64,000 nucleotides of DNA from assembly GCA_034769895.1 (NCBI GenBank), contig CM068372.1:371399258-371463257 (forward strand), in the 5' to 3' direction. The stretch comes from Magicicada septendecula. Its lineage: Eukaryota > Arthropoda > Insecta > Hemiptera > Cicadidae. The notes under the pieces are model-generated. The model was given only the letters and a program-made list of their open reading frames with translations. It was not told the origin of the DNA and did no database searches. Both the position numbers and the translations under genes were made by a program. Shown here piece by piece: positions 11,903 through 21,483 of the stretch (positions are counted from its first letter, which is position 1; each line of letters starts with the position of its first letter).

Positions 11903-12227
11903 GACAGTTGTCAGTTACATTTACTTCATTCTCTCTATTCTCTATTTTACTTTAATTATTTATTATTAACTGATTAATAATTACTTATTAAACAAAATCT
12001 CGTAAAAATTTTACTTATAATGTTTTATACCTCTAATCACACATTTCGTGACTTCTACCAATATAAAAATATCGGTATGGAGAACCATACATGACTTCCA
12101 TGTTCTAAGATTTATATTTAATCATTTACGAAATGAAATGTTTCCACAGAAACTTATTGCTTCAGCCTTAACCACAGTACTGTGGTCACTAATGTATACC
12201 ACCACATGTTATCGCACACGATTTTCA

Positions 12228-12258
12228 CTGATGATGGCAGTCGACGGCACTGCTGAAA
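12228..12258 (+). ncRNA. Hammerhead-like core (weak)
   Basis: CTGATGA at 12228-12234 is followed by a possible stem GCAGT/ACTGC with a 7-nt loop, then GAAA at 12255-12258. These are the two conserved boxes and stem II of a hammerhead ribozyme. Stems I and III are not convincing, so this may be a relic or chance. It precedes a block (12270-12315) containing 'actacggccaaacagcccgg', which looks like a dispersed repeat end. Confidence 0.3.
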
Positions 12259-12550
12259 CGTCTGGTTTTGCAGAAAACATTGGACTACGGCCAAACAGCC
12301 CGGGAAGGAATTTTAACAACAAACTACTACTTTGTTGCCAATAACATAGTACACACATAAAAATTATCCCCTCCCCCTTCAACAATAATTTTCATTTATA
12401 GAAAATTACCCCCACCCCGTTCAACTATAGCTTCTTCATTTATAGATATTTCATCTACGTTTCTACAGTGGATTATTAAGATCTTCTTATTGGGATACTT
12501 TATTTATCACAATTAAATACTTTACTCTTGTTACAACAAAAAATGTTTCA

Positions 12551-13512
12551 GGTAAACTGCCCTTTCCCCGTAACCGATCTTCACCAAAATCAATAGGTCT
12601 TGAGTCCTCTACAACTCAGGCACATATGTAAAAAATTATTTGATTCTGTTTGAATTTACGGCAGTTATTATTCGTCATAGAAAAATTACCCTTGTTATCA
12701 CATAAAACGCTGCAGGTAAACTACCCCTTTCTCTTAACTGATCTTCACCAAAATCAACAGGCCTTGAGTACTCTACAATTCAGGGATGCATGCAAAACAT
12801 TATTTGATTCTGTTTGTATGTGCGGCAGTTATCTTTCGTCATAGAAAAAATTACCGTTGTTAAAACATAAAATGTTGCAGGTAAACTACCCCTTTCCCTT
12901 AACTGATCTTCACCAAAATGAACAGACCTTGAGTACTTAACAATTCAGGAATGTATGCAAACAAATATTTGATTCTGTTTGAATGTGCGGCAGTTATCGT
13001 TCATCATAGAAACAATTATTCTTGTTAAAACATTAAAGGTGGCAGGTAAACTACCCCTTTCCCTTAACCGATCTTCACCAAAATCAATAGGCCTTCAGTT
13101 CTTTACAATTCAGGAACGTTACGCAAAAAATTATTTGATTCTCTTTGAATTTACGGCAGTTATCGTTCATCATTGAAAAAATTACCTTTGTTAAAACATA
13201 AAATGTTGCAGGTAAACTACCCCTTTCCCTTGACCAATCTTCACCAAAATCAACAGACCTTGAGTACTTAAAACTTCAGGAATGTATGCAAAAAATTATT
13301 TGATTCTCTTCGAATATGCGGCAGTTATCATTCGTCATAAAAATAAAATTACCCTTTTAAAATATAAAACGTTGCAGGTAAACTACCCTTTTCTCTTAAC
13401 CGATCTTCACCAAAATCAACAGACCTTGAGTACTCTATAATTCAGGAAGGTGTGCAAAAAAGTATTTGATTCTGTTTGAAATTGCTGCTCTTATCGTTTG
13501 CCATAGAAACAA

Positions 13513-13515
<3 letters not shown>
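12551..13515. repeat. Tandem array, six copies of ~165 bp
   Basis: Copies begin with GGTAAACT(G/A)CCC at 12551, 12715, 12880, 13045, 13211 and 13377, so the period is 164-166 bp. Each copy contains 'gatcttcaccaaaat', 'acaattcagg' and 'ttatttgattct'. The array lies between the 5' LTR and gag, in the RNA leader. It probably arose by unequal exchange or template switching. Confidence 0.92.

Positions 13516-13557
<42 letters not shown>
13516..13557. repeat. (CA)n microsatellite
   Basis: About 20 CA units at the end of the leader array. Confidence 0.95.
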
Positions 13558-13558
<1 letters not shown>

Positions 13559-13740
13559 TTCGAAAAAATTACTTTTTTTCATGTTTTGAGGGTAGTACAA
13601 TCAGCATCTGCAATTATCTCGAACACGATTTTTTTTGCTGCTACCATACTTCCATTTCCTTATGGAACAAATGGTTACCACAACCACATTCGTACTTCAA
13701 AGCAGGCCTAAACCTATATGAATAAATTCATATAAGCTAT

Positions 13741-13756
13741 CCTGGCACGGTCGCCA
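13741..13756 (-). other. Primer binding site, tRNA-Arg type
   Basis: Reversed, this reads TGGCGACCGTGCCAGG, two bases inside the 5' LTR. It starts with TGG, the complement of the tRNA CCA tail, and matches a tRNA-Arg 3' end recalled from Drosophila elements with one mismatch. The tRNA identity is inference. Confidence 0.7.
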
Positions 13757-13758
13757 TT

Positions 13759-14941
13759 TGTAACTTTACAATCATTTTCGATAACCACCCACGTAACTTT
13801 TACTCACCTGTGCGATCTTTTTTACACACTAACCCTGATTGCACCTTACTACGACTTACCAAAACAGAAGACTCCAAACTTTTTACAGGTCGCCACCAAC
13901 ATTTGGATTAAGGAAAATATGGAAACCTTTTTTATACTTTACCCTTTAATTCAAAAGACTTTCACAGGCTCGTTTTAGGTGTGCTTTCGATACGGGAGAG
14001 GTTATGATAAACTAGGCGTAATAATTGCTTAACACATGGTAATGCTATTAATCAATCTTATTTATTAATTCAATAGTTAATTTCTTTCTGCTTCTATCTC
14101 CCACAACTCATCAAATTCTTTCCTTTCATTTTATCAAACCACTCCATCTTTAGAATACCAAAATTATTTATATAAAATTACAAATGACTAATTATTATGA
14201 TATTACTAATGACTAATTACGACTGACAAACCAGTATTATTTTGCTTTTTATTTCTCCCTCACACACACTCTCACACTCTTTACAATTCTGAATACACCC
14301 CGTTTTATTTAATGAGCTCTTTTATTTATTGTTTTACTTCCCTTCGAATCAAAATGATTGTTTTTCTATAGAACCTGCACGTGCTATCTGTAGAGTTCCG
14401 CTATCATTCTTAACTCACTTTCACTTTTGTCACCACTCCGACCGAGTTAAACTGTTATTTACTGGTCATTACGGTTTTACCACACTGTTTAAGAATTGTT
14501 GTCACTTTTTGTACTTTCTGGTAGGCCTTTTATTACCTTTTCGACCTACCAGACAAAGTATTCCCGAGGCCACGCTTCACTCACGTCTACTCAGTGTGAA
14601 CGTATTTTGCCGACTGCCGCCCGCTTAGCTGGCTTCGTTGACGCTCTTCCTTACTTCGCCATGAGGCACCAACAGGATATCTTTATCATTCCTCGTTTTC
14701 TCATTGGCTTCTCGTAAACTTCGATATCTCACGAGAGTCCAGAAAGCAATTCGCATTGCTAACACGTGGCTGATTCTACGCTGCAACCAAGCGCTTTTCT
14801 AATGACTCACGCATTCTTGGCTACCACTCCCAGCGTGTACCAGATACTACCTGGCACCAAACATTACATTCCCGGGTTTATTATTTGAAATTATTAAATT
14901 CGATTAATACAAAATGATTATACCCATTTTGTCCCATCACA
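13759..14941 (-). repeat. 5' LTR
   Basis: Direct copy of 8009-9193 with the same ends. It is followed by the AAAT target duplication. It should hold the element promoter on the minus strand. Confidence 0.92.
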
Positions 14942-15235
14942 AAATTGAGGAAAGGCAATTTACTAGAACCATAAAAAGTACTACAGATTCTAAAAGCATT
15001 AAAAATACTTGAATAAATGCTATGTTCATACTCGAGGTATGTAAGACGAGTGTGAACTTGTAACAATTTTATTTTAACAAGTTATAACTCAAGTTCAAGT
15101 TATGTGAGATTTTTTTGAATAAGTCAATTACAGGACCCAATTTCTTATTTCTATTGACCTTTTCATAAAGTGTGTCACAAGCATTGCTTTTCACACAAAT
15201 GTTATCTGCTATGGATGAAGTTAACTTTTGTTTAC

Positions 15236-15345
15236 CTTTGAATACACAAATTTCTCGTTATTCATGGCCGCTGCTACCTGATTGGCAGTGTCCTTTAAGG
15301 CAGCGGGATCCGTTTCTTTTTTCTGCTCTTCCAAATAGTCTTCAG
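15236..15345 (-). CDS. Pex5: PEX5 exon (second visible)
   Basis: A 110-nt minus-strand exon with acceptor TTTGCATCAG before 15345 and donor GTAAAC after 15236. It starts with two bases of a split codon and ends at a codon boundary. It encodes EDYLEEQKKETDPAALKDTA followed by NQVAAAMNNEKFVYSK. In PEX5 the stretch before FLKF reads like 'TA-x-x-x-V-x-x-x-(D/N)-(D/N)-x-K-F-x-x-S-x', and this exon joins in phase to FLKFMHQIGDGEV at 2990. The exon upstream at 18553 ends with two bases of a codon, which does not fit this acceptor. At least one exon between 15346 and 18552 was therefore not found, or a different acceptor is used. The acceptor was chosen because the frame meets a TAA at about 15371. 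Confidence 0.75.
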
Positions 15346-15439
15346 CTGATGCAAAGTCAGAAAGATTACATGCTTCTGGCTCATCCCTGTTAACCAAATA
15401 CTACATGTCTAATATCAAAATATAAACTAGATTACAATT

Positions 15440-15794
15440 AGAAATAACACTGTTGCACACCACTATAGAAAAAATTGGAGAGGTTTTAAAACGTTGGGAA
15501 TTGAAAAGAATGTGCACCACGCGCGTGCACACACACACACATACAGACTGTACTAGAAAGAAATGTAAAAGTACCAAAAACGGGTGACTGAACTCGCTAG
15601 ATACTAATAGCCAGAAAGGGCGTTTTACTTAAAGCTTGTTTATAAAAATGTGTATGCGCTGTAGGGCAAGTGGGGGTTTAAAGAAGTTGTCTAGTTCCAT
15701 TATTATACATTTCCGATCTGATGATGAGCTGTGAAGCTTGAAAGCGCTAATCGGAATAATTTTTTTTATAGTGGTGTGCAATAGTCTTATTTCT
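15440..15794 (+). mobile_element. Small foldback element with hammerhead-like ribozyme
   Basis: Inverted ends of about 37 bp: AGAAATAACACTGTTGCACA at 15440 matches the reverse of the end at 15758-15794 with few changes. Inside are a GT/CA-rich patch and, just before the right end, a hammerhead-like motif (15711-15756). There is no coding capacity. The combination of terminal repeats and hammerhead motifs resembles Penelope-like element ends or other ribozyme-bearing retroelements, but the class is inference. Confidence 0.6.
15711..15756 (+). ncRNA. Hammerhead ribozyme-like motif
   Basis: Stem I is TTCCGAT (15711-15717) paired with ATCGGAA (15750-15756), 7 bp. The CTGATGA box is at 15718-15724. 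Stem II is GAGCT/AGCTT closed by a GTGA tetraloop. GAAA is at 15740-15743. The remaining GCGCTA gives a minimal stem III and an NUH cleavage triplet (CUA). All conserved core bases are present. The very short stem III is like the minimal hammerheads known from Penelope-like elements, which may act as dimers. Self-cleavage is untested. Confidence 0.65.
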
Positions 15795-16468
15795 GTTTGT
15801 GATTATAACCACTAACATAACTTTATTAATTAAACACTCATACTTTACAATTCAATTACCTGAACCATGTCAACTTGACATATATTAAAACATAATTATA
15901 TTATATTAAAACATAGTATTATATTAAAACATAATACTTTCAAATTAAAAATAAATGGAGTTACGTATAAAAATAAACAAAAAAAATTGTTAGTTGTGCA
16001 ATTTTTTAAATGATGGTAAACTAAATATGGTTTTAATTTTATTATGAGGTGTAAATTACTTATTCCAGTGGCAGATTATTCTGCAGTGTTAACTATTGTA
16101 GTTTCCAGCTGCATACAGTGTTATGACTCTGTAACTTTGCCTAAAATTTTTTCAGTACAATGGTATCCTCAGCACACACAATTACGAATGTAAACACAAT
16201 TTGTTTCTCTCCTTGTTTATATGTTCAAACAATGCTTCTCATGGTTATGTGGTTTTCATTTGTGCATCTAACTGATTTCCTATTAATTGACGGTTGTTTT
16301 GTTGTGGGGGGGGGGATAAATATAAAAAGATTTTTTTTGTGTCACATTTTTCCATTAAATAATTTATTTAAGACATTTTAGCTGAAGGCTGATAACAGTG
16401 ATATCCTCGTATACAAGATGCATTTACCAGTTCCTTCTTTTTATGTATGTACATTTCCTTTCTTGTAG
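15795..16468. other. PEX5 intron, nothing recognised
   Basis: AT-rich; includes TTAATTA-type runs and a 9-G run near 16305. No exon on the minus strand was found. Confidence 0.35.
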
Positions 16469-16593
16469 ATATGAAGACTGAGTTACTGAAAAAAGTCAGC
16501 ACGAACACTTTCAAGCATTTTCAGAGTGGGGATAATGAGAAGGATGGAGAGAACCACATCCAAATCTTGAGAGATGCAACAAATCCTATACCG
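16469..16593 (+). other. Possible plus-strand exon of unknown gene
   Basis: A 125-nt open stretch bounded by a good acceptor (CCTTTCTTGTAG) and a donor (GGTAATT). It encodes MKTELLKKVSTNTFKHFQSG followed by an acidic, polar stretch ending in ATNPIP, without stops. A second candidate, about 17462-17554, starts after TTGATTCCAG in the matching phase 0 and ends near GTAATG. A third starts at 18039 after TTGTTTACAG and encodes WVYMNRQMFYWPSNFYK. They may be pieces of one plus-strand gene or old transposon gene within the PEX5 intron. No family was recognised, and the phase from the second to the third does not fit without another exon. Confidence 0.25.
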
Positions 16594-17461
16594 GTAATTC
16601 ATTTTATCCCTTCTACATATCATGTGTCATGTTTTCTGTTTTTGTGATGGTCTGAGACATAACGACATGTTGCCATTGTGACCTTAATTTGACTGTACTT
16701 AACATACAGGTTTACATGATGTTTTCCTCCTCCTGCACTACCAAGTTGTCATAAGCTTTCTTACGGATTCTGCATATTTCACTTCAAGCATCAGTTTTTT
16801 TTACTTTAAGTAGTCTGATAAGAAGCAGGCCCACTTAGCTGACCTACCCTGTACTTTCATAACAAAATATTTTGCATGAAAAAAAAACAGTGACTGAATT
16901 ATCCATTTTTAGAAACGGGAAAATATGGTGCAAAACTGACCCATGTATTATGTAATATGATGTAACATAATATTGATCCTATTTGAATGGGACTAAGTTA
17001 ATTCCCAGTTAGACGATGACCACAGTGCCTCAGCTACCTGAAACTGGCTCACTCATTTGGATACATATCTTGAATTCAATGTATACTGAATCATCTCAGT
17101 TTTCTGCATCTGGTTCAATGTCTCCCATCTGAAAAAGCTCTATGGAATACCTAGTACGTCCAAGTCAAACTGGTGCCAGAATCCTAAAGACGTATCAGGT
17201 ACATCTGCAAATTTGACTCAGTTTAAACTAAACTAGACGGTTCCTACACATCCACAGGCTTGGTTTCCATGAAATGGAATATTTTAGTTCTCTATCTAAA
17301 TTGTAGAGATCAATATACACTGAAACAAACTTGGGAAAAATATTTCTGTTTGTACTATGTACATATGTTTGATGAGGAAAGCCATTTTTGTTGTTTACCT
17401 ACAGCTTGTGTATGAGATAGTCATGTTTTGTTATATTTTTATTTATTGAAAATTGATTCCA

Positions 17462-17554
17462 GGAATTATCTTACAGAAGAAGAATTAATGAAATCATAAA
17501 CAGTTCTGGCTCTGTCACATTGATTCATAAAATTCATATTCATCAGAAATTAGT
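17462..17554 (+). other. Possible plus-strand exon of unknown gene (second)
   Basis: After an AG at 17460-17461, 31 codons are open (ELSYRRRINEIINSSG...) up to a GTAATG donor-like site. The phase agrees with the candidate exon at 16469-16593. Support is limited to splice-like signals and an open frame. Confidence 0.2.
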
Positions 17555-18038
17555 GGTAATGTGTGGGATAGTGACATTGTTATGGGTGAAGCTAATGATA
17601 TAACTAACACTTCTCCATTTTTAATTGAAATTATTACAAACTCAAAGGATGAACAAAAGTTAATATCACATATCACATTCAAGTTCATAGTGTGAGTTAG
17701 ATGAACAACCACTGTTACCTAACAGTGAGAAAGAGAGTTGTATCCTAACCTCATTTGATAAGACGTCTTTTGTTTTTGACTATTTCAATAAATGTCTTGA
17801 TAAAACAACATTTAGATCTAAACAATATAAATTTGTGTATAGTCAATCGCAATCTGTGTTTAAAATTAATGTTAAAATTGATGTACTATGCAAGAATTGA
17901 GTCGATCTGAATTTTTTTTAAATGAAAAGTGTACTTTCGTCAACTTAAAAAAAAAAGAAGGAAACTACAAAACACCATAACAAAACATATATCATTTTAT
18001 AAGACGTGTACTTTAATGCATTGTTTAATTGTTTACAG

Positions 18039-18208
18039 AATGGGTGTACATGAATAGACAAATGTTTTATTGGCCCTCAAACTTTTACAAAAATGCTCAG
18101 GACACAGCAGTATGTACGGACTGTCAGGGGGCACGTCTCAATGTGTTAAATCCAAAGTCCATTAATACCACAATGTACTGTTATAACAGCTTCAAGGGAT
18201 ATAAAAAT
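18039..18208 (+). other. Possible plus-strand exon of unknown gene (third)
   Basis: An acceptor-like TTTAATTGTTTACAG precedes 18039. The frame is open for about 56 codons with WVYMNRQMFYWPSNFYK and LNPKSINTTMYC, then runs into the CA microsatellite. A Trp-x-x-x-x-x-x-x-x-Tyr-Trp-Pro arrangement suggests real coding history. The end is unknown and no family is claimed. Confidence 0.25.
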
Positions 18209-18210
<2 letters not shown>

Positions 18211-18280
<70 letters not shown>

Positions 18281-18288
18281 CACACACA
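18211..18288. repeat. (CA)n / (CACG)n microsatellite
   Basis: Alternating CA units with an inner block of CACG/CGCA units at about 18242-18267. Confidence 0.95.
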
Positions 18289-18552
18289 GAGTGAGACAGG
18301 GGGCAGAACGAAATTAAATAATTTGTAAAAGAGTGTTGACAAATATTTTTGAAGGTTTCTATTTGTTTTGTATTGTACGATTATACTCATTTTCATATAA
18401 AACAGAGTCAATATAATATTGAAATAAGAACCATGTAATGTACCATACCTTGTTATACAGTGATCTGTTTGTCACTATACAACAATTTACTTTAGACTTA
18501 ACGACTACTGTATATATAAACACTCACAAAATTGAATGAAACAAGAACTTAC

Positions 18553-18683
18553 AATTGTAAATGTTCACTGGACTCCAAATATTCTTTTGCCCAGTTTGGA
18601 CCAAAGCCAAGTTCAAACGTTTCACCAGATCCTGTTGGAGGTTTCTCTTCTTCTGGAGACCAGATAGAAGACCTATCAAACTC
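18553..18683 (-). CDS. Pex5: PEX5 exon (first visible)
   Basis: A 131-nt minus-strand exon with acceptor GTCTGTGTAG before 18683 and donor GTAAGT after 18553. It encodes EFDRSSIWSPEEEKPPTGSG and then FELGFGPNWAKEYLESSEHL. The WAKEYLESSE segment matches the WAEEYLEQSEE-type WxxxF/Y motif in the N-terminal half of animal PEX5, a PEX14/PEX13-binding repeat. It starts in phase 0 and ends two bases into a codon. This is the most upstream exon found; the conserved PEX5 N-terminus with its cysteine was searched for at higher coordinates and not seen. The gene would then start to the right, perhaps across the large insertions or outside the window. Confidence 0.82.
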
Positions 18684-18888
18684 CTACACAGACAACATTC
18701 AACCATCAAATTCAACTGCTACAATTGTGTAAACGAGGGCACAATAATGATAACTATGTTTTGTAATTTAATTTCAATTAAGTAGTACATGTAACACCCA
18801 TGTAAACACTGCATATGCTGCCTGCGGAAACTGTGACAGGCATTCTTCTCCTAGAGTATGTTTCCCACACTTTCAACAGGAGCGTCTA

Positions 18889-18929
<41 letters not shown>
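18889..18929. repeat. (TG)n microsatellite
   Basis: About 20 TG units on the plus strand. Confidence 0.95.
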
Positions 18930-18934
<5 letters not shown>

Positions 18935-19139
18935 TTATTACAAAAAAACCTGTGAACTGCACGATCCGGAACATAATCTCTCACAAATTTAGATCACAAA
19001 AAGAAATACAGATTGCAGCACTTTCAGTGTTTTATGTATCTTTTTTTGAAAAACATGAATTATATTTTCACAGCCTTTCCGTAAACTCAGGTGTTGTTCA
19101 CACATGTGCAGTAGGATCATTGTTATTTTTATGTTTATT

Positions 19140-21379
19140 CAGGGTTCATACTGAAATTTTGAATGTGATTTCCCTGACTTTCCATTGACCAAATCCGCAA
19201 ATTTTCTATGACCAGTGTATGCGTTATTTTTTGCGTACAATACCAATTTTTCAATATATAAATTACCTATTAAACATTATTGTAACCTATTTACTTGGTT
19301 TAAAATATTAGTTTTTAGTGAAATTTATTTTTATTTGTAAGCATGAAACATTCATACATTATCTTATTGAAAATTTACTTCAGTGCTTAACATTATAATC
19401 GTCCATCATCATGGATGAATTTAAATAAATATTTATTTTTTTAGTAATCGGCCTCCACCTTCCCCATACCCGTCCAACGCACTCCTTTTTATTTTTTCCA
19501 AAAAGTAAATAGTTGTATTTATACAAAAAACAAAAACAAAATTATATTAAAAAATAAATAGCTTATATTAAATAATTACAATAAATATACATTATTAGGT
19601 TAAAATATCACAAAAAACTGCATAAAAAATCTAAAGGAAATATACAAAGCAACAAAGAGATTGTATTATTCTTTAAAACTAAAACACTCTTTGATACAGG
19701 TAACCTAAAATTCCATACCTAACTTTAATAGATACATGAATATAAATTTAATTATCATACCCTAGATAAATAAAGTCGACCGTGATCATAAAAGTTCTAA
19801 ACGGGGACATTTAGTTTTTAAACTAAACTAAACTAAAACTTTTTTCTTCTCAAGAATCTGAATTTTTTATTTTATATTGTCTTCTTCTTTCAAAGCTTGC
19901 AGTTTTAACATCTTTCTCTGCTCTTCAAGTTTCTTGATCTCTATGGATAATTTTCTTTTTTCAACCTTTTTCTTCTCTTCTTCTTTTTTGTTCTGCTTTG
20001 ACTCTTTGAGATGTTCTTCATATCTCCTACAGGCAGCTCTTACATTTGTCAACATTGTTTGAGTGATAGGAACTTTAAGAATACTTTCATGATATCTTAT
20101 AGCATTTTCCACTGTTCTTTGAGCAAAAAGACTATGTTATTGCAAATTCTCCACTAATAATGTTTTATTTACAGAAAACCCTCCTTCTACTGTTGCATTT
20201 CCATGCGAAAATATCAGTCCTAATTTAATAATTTGCCACAATTCTGAATAACATTGATTCTCAAGTAATAAAGAAGAAAAAAAATCGTCAAGTCTCTTGG
20301 AAGGACAATCACCATCCAAAAATATTTTGAATTGTAATTGAAGGGTAGAATGAGCTTTACTGCAAAGTCGAGTGTATTGTGCTTTTGCTTTCTCAGCAAC
20401 AGAATCTGTGATTCGGTTATTAGTGTACAATGCCTCTATCAATAAACCAAATCTTTGTTTCCCTAGTTCTGGCTGATGAAAAATTATATTAGGATCCAAT
20501 GATGAGAGCCCTTGGACAGGCTTGTACTTCAGAGGACATCTTTATAATATCTTTTCTGTCATTTTGACTAGCACAGTCTGGCATTCAAGTTTGAATTTTA
20601 GGATATCACTTTCTTTTGAAGTGGCTTCTTTGAGAAGTTTTTTTGTATGCAATCCGAGATGAATACTTTTTACATCACGCAAATTATCTTTGTCATGTAA
20701 ATCTAATGAAAAAAGCTTAGTTGTTGTAGTAGGCATTTTACTGGATTTAAGAAATCTCTCCATCAAATTTTGTACGAGACTTTGCAAATCTGTGAACAGG
20801 AATGGACCAAGTGGGTCTGAGGTTTGGAACTTTCGTAAAAATGGTTCACATTCCAAGGAAAGCATTTTAAAAAAAGCCAGTTTGCATTTCAGAAATATAT
20901 CTATGGTTGGTTTGAACAGAAACATTTTTTAATGGTTTTGTATTGAGATATTTTCGGCTGTCAACAAATTTCTTTATATCATCAAAAGTACTTAAAACTC
21001 TGTCAATAGAAGGCACATTTTCAAGCCATCTGGTTGTACAGTGTTTTAAAGGAAAAATAGATTTTCCAGCAAGTTCAATGAACTCAGCACGGTGAGCTGG
21101 TGAATCATTAAAGATGTAATAAACATCTCGTAAAAAGCTATCCACATATACATATTCAGGTCCATTACAGAGCAGCAGAATTCATGCAGTTCTTCATGAA
21201 AATTGGAACATCTTCATAAGTTTTGTGTGACTGGTCATAATAAAAAATTTCCCTGACTTTCTGAAAAATATACTTAATTTCCCTGACTTTCGGCATATCT
21301 TAAAATGTTTTCCTGACTTTCCCTGACTTATTTTGATTTCCCTGACATTCCCTGACCTTCCAGGCCAGTATGAACCTTG
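19140..21379 (-). mobile_element. Decayed hAT-like DNA transposon
   Basis: The ends are CAGGGTTCATACTG at 19140 and the reverse of CCAGTATGAACCTTG at 21379, short inverted repeats of hAT type. Subterminal repeats of 'ccctgactttc' cluster at both ends (19166-19185; 21246-21360), a typical binding-site arrangement. A minus-strand transposase remnant fills 19867-21180. No clear 8-bp target duplication was found; both flanks are similar T-rich sequence. Confidence 0.7.
19867..21180 (-). pseudogene. hAT-like transposase-related pseudogene, C-terminal part
   Basis: Four minus-strand frames in order: about 21145-20867 (RAEFIELAGKS, LKHCTTRWLENVPSIDRVLS), 20925-20542 (LSLECEPFLRKFQTSDPLGP), 20499-20137 (LWQIIKLGLIFSHGNATVEG then FSVNKTLL) and 20112-19867 (a Lys/Glu-rich tail with EEEKKKVEKRKLSIEIKKLE). 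The HCTTRWL box and the SHGNATVEGGFS motif are hallmarks of the C-terminal region of hAT-like proteins common in arthropods; that region contains the last catalytic part and the dimerisation segment. Frame changes occur near 20925, 20530 and 20120. The N-terminal zinc finger and first catalytic residues are absent. Confidence 0.7.
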
Positions 21380-21434
21380 TTATTGTTATATTTTTCTGCA
21401 GAAAATTGTGAAGCTATTATTAATTAATATCTTT

Positions 21435-21438
<4 letters not shown>

Positions 21439-21478
<40 letters not shown>
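21439..21478. repeat. (AT)n microsatellite
   Basis: About 20 AT units just outside the hAT-like element. Confidence 0.95.

Positions 21479-21483
<5 letters not shown>

Larger units (their letters stand above)
8009..14941 (-). mobile_element. Non-autonomous LTR retrotransposon (gag-like gene only) in PEX5 intron
   Basis: Two direct repeats of about 1.18 kb (8009-9193, 13759-14941) bound the element. Flanking AAAT at 8005-8008 and 14942-14945 is a 4-bp target duplication. Orientation is minus. Next to the right-hand (5') LTR, the reversed sequence of 13741-13756 is TGGCGACCGTGCCAGG, which matches a tRNA-Arg primer site with one change. Next to the left-hand (3') LTR, the reversed 9194-9210 is a polypurine tract (ATGGGAGGGGGGAGTAT). 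The LTRs run TGTGAC...GTTACA in element sense. The interior holds one gag-like frame, a six-copy tandem leader array and about 1.4 kb of AT-rich DNA. No protease, reverse transcriptase or integrase was seen, so movement would need enzymes in trans. Confidence 0.9.
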
